The notes under the pieces were generated by a model. That model was not told the origin of the DNA, did not search any database, and worked only from the letters and a program-made list of their open reading frames with translations. Below are positions 24,688 to 33,265 of a DNA stretch of 64,000 nucleotides, one piece after another. How positions within the stretch are numbered: position 1 is the first letter of the stretch; every line of letters begins with the position of its first letter. A program made the translations under genes and the position numbers. Source of the stretch: Pontibacter pudoricolor (GTDB lineage: Bacteria > Bacteroidota > Bacteroidia > Cytophagales > Hymenobacteraceae); NCBI RefSeq assembly GCF_010092985.1, contig NZ_CP048106.1, forward strand, positions 744,001 through 808,000. Direction: 5' to 3'.

Positions 24688-25173
24688 CTACTTTACGAAA
24701 TGATGCGGCATGCTCATCAGGTCGTTGAAAGAATACAAGTGGTGCAGAATGCTGTGTTTATCCGGCAACGGAATCTCCCTTACTTCGTGCTTCGTTTTCC
24801 AGGTCACTTCTTCTATCAACTGCATTTCTGAGGTAGCTTCCGGGTCTGTGCCTTTCGTTAAACTTCCGCCAACAGGCTTCACCTCAAAAAATAACTCCAC
24901 AGCCTGCAAAGGAGGCTGCAGAAACTCATTCACAAACAGGAAACGGATTACTTCCACTTCAATACCGGTTTCTTCCAGCATTTCACGTTTCAGGCAATCG
25001 GCTATGCTTTCGCCGAACTGCAAACCACCACCCGGCGGCGCCCAGAAAGCTTTATTTTTTATAGTTGACTGGTGACGAACCAGCAGCATTTTATCGTCCT
25101 GTATGCAGATGCCGCATACCCGCACCCGAACTTTATCGGCGTAGGCAGCGGCATTTGGGTTAATATCAGTCAT
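24688..25173 (-). CDS. NUDIX hydrolase (MutT-like)
   Basis: About 161 residues from MTDINPNAAAYADKVRVRVC at 25173; the ATG at 25221 would extend it into the opposite gene. The NUDIX box is GGGLQFGESIADCLKREMLE followed by ETGIEV, a full match. KAFWAPPGGG precedes it and EVTWKTKHEVREIPL follows. Likely cleaves an oxidised or unwanted nucleotide or a sugar nucleotide; substrate unreadable. It shares a 39-base divergent region with the thioesterase gene. Confidence 0.9.
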   Translation of the reverse strand: MTDINPNAAAYADKVRVRVCGICIQDDKMLLVRHQSTIKNKAFWAPPGGGLQFGESIADCLKREMLEETGIEVEVIRFLFVNEFLQPPLQAVELFFEVKPVGGSLTKGTDPEATSEMQLIEEVTWKTKHEVREIPLPDKHSILHHLYSFNDLMSMPHHFVK

Positions 25174-25212
25174 AGTTTGTTTGCGCGTGGTATTGGTGGT
25201 ATTTTTGTAAAT

Positions 25213-25677
25213 ATGATTCAAACGTTTAACCCCGATTTCGAAGCTGACGTCCGCGAAAAGCTGGAACGGCAGGAGTTCATGAAACTGATGGGCTTCGAAG
25301 TTACGAAAATTGAGGCAGGAAGAATAGAAGGCGAGCTAAAACTGGAGCAGCGCCACAAGCAGCACAAAGGCTTTACGCACGGTGGTGTTATTGCCACACT
25401 GGCCGATATAGTTGCCGGATTCGCTGCTGTTAGCCTTGTACCTAAAGACCATCATGTAGTTACCGCCGAAATAAAAGTTTCTTATTTCCATCCGGGAGTA
25501 GGCGACAAATTACTGGCTAAAGGGTATGTGATAAAGCAGGGGCGCAAGCTCAATTTTTGCGAAGCCGAAGTGTACGTGGTTAAGGATGAAGCCGAACCGT
25601 TGCTGATAGCCAAAGCAACAACCAGCATGGCAACTATAACTCCGGAAGACCTTAGAGTTAGAGAATTAAAGAGTTAG
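25213..25677 (+). CDS. PaaI-type hotdog thioesterase
   Basis: About 154 residues from the ATG at 25213 (MIQTFNPDFEADVREKLERQ); the frame before it reads through the neighbour and is not homologous. The hotdog fold has the catalytic segment QHKGFTHGGVIATLADIVAG, in which the HGG and the Asp of the long helix are the usual residues, and a pairing strand VTAEIKVSYFHPG. Family enzymes hydrolyse aromatic or medium-chain acyl-CoA. Divergent from a NUDIX gene. The last codons (RVRELKS) run into a run of AGTTAGAGA-type tandem repeats. Confidence 0.88.
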   Translation: MIQTFNPDFEADVREKLERQEFMKLMGFEVTKIEAGRIEGELKLEQRHKQHKGFTHGGVIATLADIVAGFAAVSLVPKDHHVVTAEIKVSYFHPGVGDKLLAKGYVIKQGRKLNFCEAEVYVVKDEAEPLLIAKATTSMATITPEDLRVRELKS

Positions 25678-25705
25678 AGAGTTTAGGAGTTACAGAGTTG
25701 TAGAG
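25651..25705. repeat. Degenerate GAGTTAGAGA-type tandem repeat
   Basis: Overlapping variants of GAGTTAGAGAGTTTAGGAGTT cover the end of the thioesterase gene and the first bases after it. Similar runs are at 30312-30378, 35851-35935 and 35998-36055, always at gene 3' ends. Units vary from 8 to 11 bases. Confidence 0.55.
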
Positions 25706-25775
25706 ATGCAATACTTTGGGTCTAAATTAGCTGGTAATTTCTAAACTATAGCTATACTTATAGTTGTTGTAAAGT

Positions 25776-25894
25776 GGCTGGTAACCATGGCGCGAGCGTC
25801 CTCGCTCGTGTCTAACTATAGTTGGGCCTCCGGCCCAGTCGGATTACAAATCCGACATTATAGTAAGTCACTGGTTACAAACCCGCGCCAGCGA
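25776..25894. repeat. REP-like hairpin repeat, copy B4 (with inverted half)
   Basis: The gap 25678-25990 holds no gene. It has AACTATAG spacers and this element: an inverted third-hairpin (GAGCGTCCTCGCTC) at 25794-25807, GGGCC-TCC-GGCCC (25824-25836), GTCGGATT-ACA-AATCCGAC (25838-25856) and GGTT-ACA-AACC with the constant CGCGCCAGC end. The middle hairpin has the same ACA loop as B1 but new paired arms. Confidence 0.65.
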
Positions 25895-25990
25895 CAAGAG
25901 GAAGAGATTGCAAAGCAATTTTTACATTGCTTAAATAGCAAAATCATTCATAATTAATAATTAGTCATTCATCATTATTCATTATAAAAA

Positions 25991-27397
25991 ATGCGTCCGG
26001 TAGAAGTACTGCGTCAGAATTTTCCGTTTGAGCCCACCGAGGACCAGGCGAAGCTGTTTGCCAAACTGGATGAGTTTATACTTACCAAGTCAGATGAGCG
26101 GCAGGTTTTCCTGCTGAAAGGGTATGCCGGTACAGGTAAAACCACAGTAGTGACATCCCTGGTTAAGATCCTGAACAAGTTTGGTTATAAGTATGTGTTG
26201 CTGGCACCTACTGGCCGAGCCGCCAAAGTAATGAGCACCTATAGTGGCAAACAGGCTTTTACCATCCATAAAAAGATATACCGGCAAACCGCAAACCCAT
26301 ACTCCGAAGGACTTGCCTTTACGCGCATGCCTAACAAGCTGGAGAATACGGTTTTTATAGTTGACGAGGCTTCGATGATCTCAGATGAAAGCGGCTTTGG
26401 TGAAAATGGTTTGCTGCAGGATCTGATGAACTATGTGTTCGATAAAAAGAACAATAAACTACTCCTGATTGGCGATACAGCCCAGTTGCCTCCGGTTGGT
26501 CAGGCATTAAGCCCCTCACTGGATGCTGAGTATATGAAGCATAATTTCCGTTGCCAGGTACAGCAGATTGAGTTGAAACAGGTAATGCGCCAGGCCGAAG
26601 CTTCGGGTATACTGATGAATGCCACACAACTGCGCTCACAACTTAACCTGGAGCAACCCGACATAAAGTTATTTACCAAAGGCTGGAAAGACATCTTTAA
26701 AATGACCGGCGAAAAGCTGGAGGATGGTCTGCGTTACGCTTATGATAAGTTTGGTGTTGAAAATGCTATAGTTATTTGCCGCTCCAATAAAGTGGCCAAC
26801 ATGTATAACCAGCATATCCGGCGCAGCATCTTTTTCTCAGAAGATGAAATAGGGGTAGGGGATTACCTGATGATCGTGCGGAACAATTATTTCTGGTTGC
26901 CCAAAGACTCAGAGATCGGGTTTATGGCGAACGGCGACTTTGTGGAGGTCACCAAGATCATAAAGTATGAAGACCTGTATGGTTTCCGGTTTGCTGATGT
27001 GCGTGTGCGTTTTGTGGATTACCCGGATGCCGAAGAACTGGAAACGAAGATTATGTTGGATACCCTGCACAGCGATGCACCGGCTTTACCTACTGATCAG
27101 AATAAAAAGCTGTACGACGCCGTTTTGCAGGACTATATGGACATACCCAACAAGCGCGAACGCTCTAAAGAGCTGAAGAAGAATCCATATCTAAATGCCC
27201 TGCAGGTGAAGTTTGCTTACGCGCTCACGTGCCATAAAGCACAGGGTGGTCAGTGGCAGGCTGTTTTTGTGGAGCAGGGATACCTGAAGGATGATATGGT
27301 GAACCAGGAATTTGCCCGATGGCTTTACACGGCGTTAACCCGCTCATCAGAAGAACTATACCTGCTTAATTTTAACGCACAATTATTAGCCACTTAA
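25991..27397 (+). CDS. RecD-like ATP-dependent DNA helicase/AAA ATPase
   Basis: 468 residues, superfamily 1B. Walker A LLKGYAGTGKTTVVTSLV (residues about 41-58), motif Ia LLAPTGRAAKVMS, motif II VFIVDEASMIS, motif III LLLIGDTAQLPPVGQAL, motif IV region NAIVICRSNKVANMYNQH, and the UvrD_C_2 end LTCHKAQGGQWQAVFVEQG with ALTRSSEELYLL. It resembles RecD2/Dda-type helicases but lacks the long N-terminal region of RecD2. Acts 5'-to-3' on DNA in recombination or repair by family. Preceded by a repeat-filled gap; the next gene is 83 bases downstream. Confidence 0.9.
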   Translation: MRPVEVLRQNFPFEPTEDQAKLFAKLDEFILTKSDERQVFLLKGYAGTGKTTVVTSLVKILNKFGYKYVLLAPTGRAAKVMSTYSGKQAFTIHKKIYRQTANPYSEGLAFTRMPNKLENTVFIVDEASMISDESGFGENGLLQDLMNYVFDKKNNKLLLIGDTAQLPPVGQALSPSLDAEYMKHNFRCQVQQIELKQVMRQAEASGILMNATQLRSQLNLEQPDIKLFTKGWKDIFKMTGEKLEDGLRYAYDKFGVENAIVICRSNKVANMYNQHIRRSIFFSEDEIGVGDYLMIVRNNYFWLPKDSEIGFMANGDFVEVTKIIKYEDLYGFRFADVRVRFVDYPDAEELETKIMLDTLHSDAPALPTDQNKKLYDAVLQDYMDIPNKRERSKELKKNPYLNALQVKFAYALTCHKAQGGQWQAVFVEQGYLKDDMVNQEFARWLYTALTRSSEELYLLNFNAQLLAT

Positions 27398-27480
27398 CGA
27401 ACTAAAAAGCTATCTTGCTTCGTTGTAAAAACAAATAATGACCGTACCCCGTACGAAGCCAAATAATCCTTTATATCATC

Positions 27481-27924
27481 ATGAAAAAAATTCTCCTATC
27501 GTTCGCAATTGCAGCTATAACTGCAGGTGGCGCTGTAGCTCAACAGCAGCCTAAAAAACAACCTACTGCACCGCAGGCACAAGCCAAAGCAGGTCCTGTT
27601 ATCACGTTCGAAGAAGCGGAGTATAACTTCGGCGACATTACGCAGGGCGATGTGGTAGAGCATACCTTCAAATTTAAAAACACAGGTACACAGCCGCTGG
27701 TAATCGATCGTATTGATGTTACCTGTGGTTGCACTACGCCAACCTGGACAAAAGAGCCGATCCTGCCAGGTAAATCAGGAACTGTAGTTGCTAAATTTAA
27801 CAGTGCCGGTAAACTGGGCAACCAGAAAAAAGCGATCACAGTACATTCTAACGTAGGCGAGCCTACCAGCGTGTACATCGTAACAAACATCAAAGAGAAG
27901 CAGACGGGCAGCGCCAAAAACTAA
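27481..27924 (+). CDS. DUF1573 secreted protein
   Basis: 147 residues with a signal peptide (about 1-20, ending in AVA) and a linker rich in Gln, Pro and Lys. The DUF1573 part, an immunoglobulin-like strand fold, reads FEEAEYNFGDITQGDVVEHT, FKFKNTGTQPLVIDRIDVTC, then GCTTPTWTKEPILPGKSG. The CGC motif in VTCGCTTP is typical of the family. Abundant in Bacteroidota envelopes, with unknown job. Followed by a strong bidirectional terminator. Confidence 0.9.
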   Translation: MKKILLSFAIAAITAGGAVAQQQPKKQPTAPQAQAKAGPVITFEEAEYNFGDITQGDVVEHTFKFKNTGTQPLVIDRIDVTCGCTTPTWTKEPILPGKSGTVVAKFNSAGKLGNQKKAITVHSNVGEPTSVYIVTNIKEKQTGSAKN

Positions 27925-27946
27925 GACTCCTTCTTTCTCCAATGCA

Positions 27947-27973
27947 AAAGCCCACCTGAAAAGGTGGGCTTTT
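27947..27973 (+). terminator. Bidirectional terminator
   Basis: AAAAGCCCACC and GGTGGGCTTTT form an 11-base perfect stem with a 5-base loop. It serves the DUF1573 gene and, on the other strand, the DUF423 operon. TTTTATAGTT follows within ten bases. Confidence 0.85.
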
Positions 27974-28036
27974 GTTGTTTTATAGTTCCTGTACTGAAAA
28001 ACTTTAGTTCAAAATCTCTGCGCTCGCTTCTGTCAC

Positions 28037-28414
28037 TTACAAAGACTTCAGGATGGCATAGAATAACGCTCCCCAGCCAACTATAAGCGCTGTGCCACCA
28101 ATAGGTGTAATAGCTCCCAGCCAGGTTATGCCTGTCATACAAAGGGTATAAAGCGAACCGGAAAAAATGAGTATCCCAATAAAGAAGCACCATGCAGCCA
28201 CCTGTAACGCCGGACTCTCCACTTTAAATAACAGGAGACCAACAGCTAAGAGGGCCAGTGTGTGGTACATCTGGTATTTCACTGCTGTTTCAAAAGTATC
28301 GGTGCGGTTAGTGGCTTGTAACATAGGGCCCAACGCATGTGCGCCAAAGGCTCCGATCATTACAGTTAAGGCTCCAAACGCGCTGGCAATGAGGAGTATG
28401 GTTTTTTGTGTCAT
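28037..28414 (-). CDS. DUF423 membrane protein (YgdD-like)
   Basis: 125 residues, four membrane helices: ILLIASAFGALTVMIGAFGA, YHTLALLAVGLLLF, AAWCFFIGILIFSGSLYTL and GGTALIVGWGALFYAIL. The GAFGAHAL motif near the start and the FETAVKYQMYHTLALL segment are family marks. Function unknown. It follows the DUF2750 gene on the same strand after about 20 bases, so the yggS-DUF2750-DUF423 set may be one operon. Confidence 0.9.
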   Translation of the reverse strand: MTQKTILLIASAFGALTVMIGAFGAHALGPMLQATNRTDTFETAVKYQMYHTLALLAVGLLLFKVESPALQVAAWCFFIGILIFSGSLYTLCMTGITWLGAITPIGGTALIVGWGALFYAILKSL

Positions 28415-28435
28415 GTCTGTAAACTGAACTATAAC

Positions 28436-28888
28436 TTATTCTTCGTCGCCTTCCAGGGCATCAATTACCTGCTCTTCAAACTCGCTTAAGCTATCGTACT
28501 GCTCCAGCTCTATTTCTTTACCAAGGTTTTTTAACTCCTGTACAACATCCAGGGCAATTACCAGCGGGTCAATTTCCTTGCCTTGCATATCAGCGGTCCA
28601 GTTAGCGCCTACAAGTAGTTCGTCGTCGTACATGCCTACACACCAGTTCTCCAGAAATTCAGATACAGGCAACGCTTCTGCTTTATAGCTTGCCCATTCG
28701 TCGGCGGCACAGGCTTTGGCAGCTTCCGCATTCGACCAGAAAAGGATTACTTCAGTATCTTCAAACTCATTCGAGCTGGATGTAGCCCAGATATCACCTT
28801 CTGATAAACCCCATACCTGCTCGGTGTCGGCAACCTGCTGTATGAATTTGCGATAGTTGGCTTCCTGGTTTTCGTTTTGATCTTGCAT
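28436..28888 (-). CDS. DUF2750 family protein
   Basis: 150 residues, acidic. Recognised by EANYRKFIQQVADTEQVWGL near the start, then DIWATSSSNEFEDTEVILFW, ACAADEWASYKAEALPVSEF, and GANWTADMQGKEIDP. The C-terminal 35 residues are Glu-rich and may be variable. No catalytic motif is known. Same strand as yggS, 21 bases after it. Confidence 0.85.
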   Translation of the reverse strand: MQDQNENQEANYRKFIQQVADTEQVWGLSEGDIWATSSSNEFEDTEVILFWSNAEAAKACAADEWASYKAEALPVSEFLENWCVGMYDDELLVGANWTADMQGKEIDPLVIALDVVQELKNLGKEIELEQYDSLSEFEEQVIDALEGDEE

Positions 28889-28909
28889 TATGTTGTGTGT
28901 TAGAGTTTC

Positions 28910-29596
28910 TTATTTATTATAGTTGCGTGAGCCAAAGATACCACTTCCTACGCGTATCATGGTGCTTCCTTCTTCCAGGGCCAGTTGCCAGTCCGAGGTC
29001 ATGCCCATCGATATGTCTTTAAAATCCGGGTTAGCGAAGAAGAAAGTCTCTTTCAGTTGTTCAAAGTAGGAGCGTAGCTGCCGGAATTCATTTCTTAGTT
29101 TGTCCTGATCGTCCGTGTTTGTAGCGATGCCCATAACCCCGGTAATACGAATATAGTGCATATTCCGGTAATCATCTGATTGCAGCAACGCAACGGCTTC
29201 GTCGTAGGTCATGCCAAACTTGGTTTCTTCGTCTGCAATAGAGAGCTGCAGCATGCAATTGATAGGGGTGGTACGGTTGCGCTGCTCTGCCCGCTTGTTA
29301 ATCTCAGCCAGCAGTTTCTGGCTATCCACGGACTGTATGGTATCTATAAAATCGGAGATGTATTTTACTTTGTTGGTTTGCAGATGCCCGATCAGGTGCC
29401 ATTCAATGTCGTGGGGCAATAGTGCGTATTTTTCTACGAGCTCCTGAACTTTATTCTCACCAAAAATACGGTGGCCGGCATCGTAGGCTTCTTTTATAGT
29501 TTCAACGGAATGCGTTTTGGTGACAGCTACCAGGCGTGCCGGTGTGTTCTTCAGCTGCTCATCAAAATGCCGTATGTTATCTGCAATATGGCTCAT
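28910..29596 (-). CDS. YggS-family PLP homeostasis protein
   Basis: 228 residues, PLPBP/YggS family. A PLP carrier with a single TIM-barrel-like domain: PARLVAVTKTHSVETIKEAY with the PLP-binding Lys, FGENKVQELVEKYALL, EWHLIGHLQTNKVKYISDFI, and ISMGMTSDWQLALEEGSTMI, then RVGSGIFGSR. All phosphate-binding residues of the signature are there. It balances PLP and amino-acid pools and has no known enzyme activity. First gene of the short minus-strand group ending at 28037. Confidence 0.95.
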   Translation of the reverse strand: MSHIADNIRHFDEQLKNTPARLVAVTKTHSVETIKEAYDAGHRIFGENKVQELVEKYALLPHDIEWHLIGHLQTNKVKYISDFIDTIQSVDSQKLLAEINKRAEQRNRTTPINCMLQLSIADEETKFGMTYDEAVALLQSDDYRNMHYIRITGVMGIATNTDDQDKLRNEFRQLRSYFEQLKETFFFANPDFKDISMGMTSDWQLALEEGSTMIRVGSGIFGSRNYNK

Positions 29597-29641
29597 AGTT
29601 TTAGTTTTATAGTTGTGAATACGTGTTTTATAGAGCTCAAA

Positions 29642-30307
29642 CTATAGTTCGTTGCTGCTTATTCTATTACGCTCATGCTTTATAGTTTTTCTCCAGTTTA
29701 GGCCATGTATTGTAGTTAAATGCTGATATATAACTTCGTTATATGCTTCCCATAATTTAACCTGTTCAATTTCTTGTCGAGTTACCGGCCTTACACAGCT
29801 CTTCATTTCATACTCAAACTCATACTTCTTTTTCAGTTTAGAATTTATTTTCTTGAAGGGATCTTTGGTAACAGACCAGGCTGTCCAATCATAAATTTTG
29901 ATCTTTCCATCTTTAATATCTTGCTTAGCTCTTTCTCTATAGTTAGTAACAGAATCCGTAGTTGCTGGTCGATAGGCTTTGTCAATACAAAAAGTTAAGT
30001 CCCGAATAGGAGCTTCAACTATTATACTAGTATCGTTATCGGGGAAACCCAGTGTCGCCGCTTTTAACTTGTAGGAGCCGGCGGGGAGGCCTTGAAATTT
30101 GAAGTTACCAGTATTATCGGCAACAGCAGAATATTCCTTGCCGGTATCTGAAGAATGTAGCTTTAGGTTTATAGAGCTTTTGCTTAATATTTCTTTATAA
30201 CTGGTATCGTAACATACATCAACTTTACCAACTAAACTATAGTATTGCTGAGCTTTAGCTACCACTGCAAATAAAAGGAGATGAAATGTAAGCAAAGCTA
30301 AACGCAT
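29642..30307 (-). CDS. Secreted protein with carboxypeptidase-regulatory-like domain
   Basis: 221 residues. A signal peptide (about 1-19, VVAKAQ) then a beta-sandwich of the CarbopepD_reg type: SLVGKVDVCYDT, SAVADNTGNFKFQGLPAGSY, KLKAATLGFPDNDTSIIV. The second half (about 115-221) is helical and basic (KKINSKLKKKYEFEYEMKSC) with no known family. Two Cys in the mature part could bond. No similarity to TonB receptors is visible, so it is probably an envelope or surface protein of unknown role. Confidence 0.65.
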   Translation of the reverse strand: MRLALLTFHLLLFAVVAKAQQYYSLVGKVDVCYDTSYKEILSKSSINLKLHSSDTGKEYSAVADNTGNFKFQGLPAGSYKLKAATLGFPDNDTSIIVEAPIRDLTFCIDKAYRPATTDSVTNYRERAKQDIKDGKIKIYDWTAWSVTKDPFKKINSKLKKKYEFEYEMKSCVRPVTRQEIEQVKLWEAYNEVIYQHLTTIHGLNWRKTIKHERNRISSNEL

Positions 30308-30311
30308 ATTT

Positions 30312-30378
30312 TACTAGTTAACTTTCTAACCTTTTAACTTTCTAACTCTTAAACTCTCTAACTCCTTAACTCCCAAAC
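30312..30378. repeat. Degenerate TTAACTCTCTAACT-type tandem repeat
   Basis: Runs of AACTTTCTAACC, TTTTAACTTTCTAACTC, TTAAACTCTCTAACTCC and TTAACTCCCAAACT fill the space between two minus-strand genes. It is the complement of the run at 25651-25705 and 35851-35935. Confidence 0.55.
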
Positions 30379-30384
30379 TAAAAC

Positions 30385-31437
30385 TCAGTCTTCCAGTACA
30401 TTGGTAATAAAGGTGTTTTTCAGTAACATCCAGGTAAGCAGCAGGAGCAATGCCCATTTTAAGTATACCTGGTAATAATCTTTGGTATCCCGGAACCGCT
30501 TTTCGCTCACTTCGGTTTTCTCCAAGGCATTGATACTTCTGAATACCTGTTGCAACGCGTCTTTACTATCGGCTCTGAAGAAACGTCCATTTCCAATGTC
30601 TGCTACATCGCGCAGGCTGCTTTCATCCAGGTTGGTTTCTACAAAAAGTGTTTTTCCACTGTCATCTACAGCGTAAGGCACCTGTCCGTCTTTACCTATC
30701 CCGATACTATAAAGTTTTATGTTGAAGTTATTGGCCAGTTGCGCCGCCATCTGCGGGTCCAGGCTACCGGCTGTATTTTCCCCATCACTGATCAAAATCA
30801 CGACTTTACTTTTTGCATGGGAGTCCCGCATACGGTTTGTAGCTACAGCCAGTGCACTTCCAATAGCAGTTCCGTCATTCTCGATCATCTTAAAACCAAT
30901 GGAGTTTATGCTTTCGCGCAGTAACTGGTAATCGGTAGTTAGCGGTGAAAGCGAGTAGGCATCGCCGGCAAAAACCACCAGCCCGATTCTGTCCTGTACC
31001 CGGCCGTTAATAAACTCGAGGGCAACCTCTTTGGCGGCATCCAGCCGGTTGGGTTTAATATCCTGCAACTCCATGGAGCCCGACACATCCAGGGCAAGAA
31101 TGATATCAATGCCTTCTGCGGTTTGTTCTACCTGCTCGTTTATGCGCTGCGGTCTGGCCAATGCTACCAATACCAGCATTATAAAAAAGATGAACAGGAT
31201 ATCGGGGATAAAGCGGAGCAAGCTGGTCCATTGCCAATGCAGCTTCCCGTCAAACATGGCCACGTTCAGCTTATTTCGCGAGTTTAACGTGAACAGCCAT
31301 TTAAGCAAAAACAACAGCGGTACCAGCGGTAGTGCATAAAGCACCAGCGGAAAAACCCAGTCGTAAGAGCGTAGCGTGTCCCAGCTAAACCAGTTCAGGC
31401 TCAGCCAATCCAGCATGTTGTCTGTTATTTCTAGCAT
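30385..31437 (-). CDS. BatA-like VWA membrane protein
   Basis: 350 residues; a second in-frame ATG at 31416 is also a fair start. Two helices near the N-terminus (WVFPLVLYALPLVPLLFLLK; FIPDILFIFFIMLVLVAL), then a VWA domain with the MIDAS set DIILALDVSGSMELQD, ENDGTAIGSALAV and VILISDGENTAGSLD, and a C-terminal helix WALLLLLTWMLL. The BatA arrangement is complete. The 5' end overlaps the upstream gene by 53 bases. With the next two genes it forms a Bat-type operon, but MoxR, BatB and TPR members are not in the window. Confidence 0.9.
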   Translation of the reverse strand: MLEITDNMLDWLSLNWFSWDTLRSYDWVFPLVLYALPLVPLLFLLKWLFTLNSRNKLNVAMFDGKLHWQWTSLLRFIPDILFIFFIMLVLVALARPQRINEQVEQTAEGIDIILALDVSGSMELQDIKPNRLDAAKEVALEFINGRVQDRIGLVVFAGDAYSLSPLTTDYQLLRESINSIGFKMIENDGTAIGSALAVATNRMRDSHAKSKVVILISDGENTAGSLDPQMAAQLANNFNIKLYSIGIGKDGQVPYAVDDSGKTLFVETNLDESSLRDVADIGNGRFFRADSKDALQQVFRSINALEKTEVSEKRFRDTKDYYQVYLKWALLLLLTWMLLKNTFITNVLED

Positions 31438-32332
31438 TTTTTATGATCTCACGGTTGGCCTTGTAGCGGCTTTTGGCGAAGCGGCGCAGCATCAGTAAGG
31501 CTTCTTTGGTTTCGGCGTCGGCTTCAGTTATCAGGTTGCCATAAATAGCTTTGTCGCAATGGCGCAGTGCCGTGTTTACTTCTTCGTTATCGTTATAAAA
31601 TTCTACAATCTCTTTTGTTGTAAATGAGTTGATGGCGCTGCGTTCAAGTTTGGTCAGGTAGTTTTTCCAGAGCGATACAGCCTTCTCCATGCTTTGCGAA
31701 ACACCTGTTTTTACAAAGCGGTCGATGTGTGCATTGTAGCGCGAAGTAAAGTATAAGTGGTCTTTGCGCAGGCGGTAAAGTTTGTACTTGGTTTTTATAG
31801 TTTGCCCGAATATAAGCCAGATCAAACTGGAGACCAGCGAAATAAAAGTAGTCCAAAGCAGCAGGATGGGCCAGTTAAAGCGCTCTTCAACAGGAACCAG
31901 CCTGGTTTCAGATCTGAACTGTAATGGCTCTATAACTTTACTAACCATCTGGTGCAATACCACCCGGCTGCTGTCACTGTTTACCCGGACGGTATCTTTA
32001 CCCTGTAACACAAACACCGGCAATGCCAGTGACTGTACAGACCTGGTATCAAACGTTCTCAACGTATAAACTGCACTGTCGGTGCTGATGCCATTTTTAG
32101 TAGCGGTCGGGTAAAAATCTTTGCGAACCAGCTCGAAAGGGGAGAAGTTATAGTTTGTGCCGGGCAGTATCACTTCCAGTTTTTCGGGATGCCGGTGCAC
32201 CAAAGTGAATTTGAGCGGCGCGCCAATTCGAATAGTATCGTTAGTGAAAGTGCCGGCCGGGCGTAGCACCTGCTGGCCAGACACCAGCGATGGCAAAACA
32301 ACTAAAACTATAAATAACAGAAAATTACGCAC
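31385..32332 (-). CDS. BatD-like membrane protein of the Bat operon
   Basis: 315 residues. A signal peptide (about 1-19), a beta-rich periplasmic part (LRPAGTFTNDTIRIGAPLKF, LVHRHPEKLEVILPGTNYNF, FDTRSVQSLALPVFVLQGKD) as in BatD proteins, one helix at about 153-172 (LLLWTTFISLVSSLIWLIFG) and a cytoplasmic helical tail of about 140 residues. Position between DUF58 and BatA fits a short BatD/DUF4381-like member. It overlaps both neighbours (8 bases with the DUF58 gene, 53 with batA), so the three are translated together. Confidence 0.7.
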   Translation of the reverse strand: MRNFLLFIVLVVLPSLVSGQQVLRPAGTFTNDTIRIGAPLKFTLVHRHPEKLEVILPGTNYNFSPFELVRKDFYPTATKNGISTDSAVYTLRTFDTRSVQSLALPVFVLQGKDTVRVNSDSSRVVLHQMVSKVIEPLQFRSETRLVPVEERFNWPILLLWTTFISLVSSLIWLIFGQTIKTKYKLYRLRKDHLYFTSRYNAHIDRFVKTGVSQSMEKAVSLWKNYLTKLERSAINSFTTKEIVEFYNDNEEVNTALRHCDKAIYGNLITEADAETKEALLMLRRFAKSRYKANREIIKNARNNRQHAGLAEPELV

Positions 32333-33206
32333 TTCTTTTAGTTGTTTTATTGCGGAGCCTGAAAAGGTTTACCAGCTGTGGCACGTAATCTTCGTTGGCT
32401 TGTATGGCCAGGTAATTTGCCTGGTATTTATGACAGATGCGAATCACGTTTTCCTGGTTCTCTTTGTACTGGGCAAAATATTTTTTATGAAATTCTTCTC
32501 CCGATGTGTTCAGCCAAACCGTTTTCCCGGTCTCTTTGTCCAGCACAGGCACAATGCCCATGCCCGGCATCTTGCGTTCGCGCACATCCACCAAATGGAT
32601 AACTATAAGGTCGTGGTGGCGGGCCAGCATCTGTAGTTCTTTCTCATAGTTCACATCTATAAAGTCTGAGATAAGCAGGATAATGCTGCGGCGCTTTATA
32701 ATATCCAGGGTAAGTTTTATGCCTGCGGCCAGGTTGGTTTTATCGGATTTTGGTTGCAGTTCGTGCAGCGCTTTTATAATGGTATAAGCCTGCTGAATAC
32801 CTTTCGCCGGTTTTATATACTTCTCTTTATGGTCTGAGATACAGATAATGCCGATCTGGCTTTGCTGCCTTGCCGCCGATATAGCCAGCACGCCGCAAAT
32901 TTCCTTGCCAACATCCAGCTTTTGTTGTTTGCCGGTTCCTATAGTTTGCGAAGCACTCACATCCAGCATCAAAAACACGGATTGCTCTTTTTCCTCACGG
33001 TATGTTTTTACAAAGGTACCATGGCCTTTTGCACTCACATTCCAGTCAATAGAGCGTACATCGTCGCCGTACTGGTACGCGCGCACGTCGTCAAATTCCA
33101 GCCCTGAGCCTTTAAACACAGAGTGGAAATCGCCTTGCATCTGGGTAGTGATTGCCTTTCTAATCCGGATCTCGTACTTTCGTAGCTTTTGAACAAGCTC
33201 TTTCAT
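32325..33206 (-). CDS. DUF58 protein of the Bat operon
   Basis: 293 residues. DUF58 marks: GSGLEFDDVRAYQYGDDVRS then IDWNVSAKGHGTFVKTYREE, and a VWA-like part with LMLDVSASQTIGTG, GIKLTLDIIKRRSIILLISD. First gene of the operon; downstream genes overlap it. Paralogue of the protein at 13323-14234, sharing the DxRxIDW plan but with D in place of S in the first element. Probably docks a MoxR ATPase to the membrane VWA proteins; the ATPase gene is elsewhere. Confidence 0.9.
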   Translation of the reverse strand: MKELVQKLRKYEIRIRKAITTQMQGDFHSVFKGSGLEFDDVRAYQYGDDVRSIDWNVSAKGHGTFVKTYREEKEQSVFLMLDVSASQTIGTGKQQKLDVGKEICGVLAISAARQQSQIGIICISDHKEKYIKPAKGIQQAYTIIKALHELQPKSDKTNLAAGIKLTLDIIKRRSIILLISDFIDVNYEKELQMLARHHDLIVIHLVDVRERKMPGMGIVPVLDKETGKTVWLNTSGEEFHKKYFAQYKENQENVIRICHKYQANYLAIQANEDYVPQLVNLFRLRNKTTKRSA

Positions 33207-33265
33207 ACTCTTGTTGTCCTGGTGTGAGATTTTAAAATTAGGACATATTCCCGTAATTTACACCC

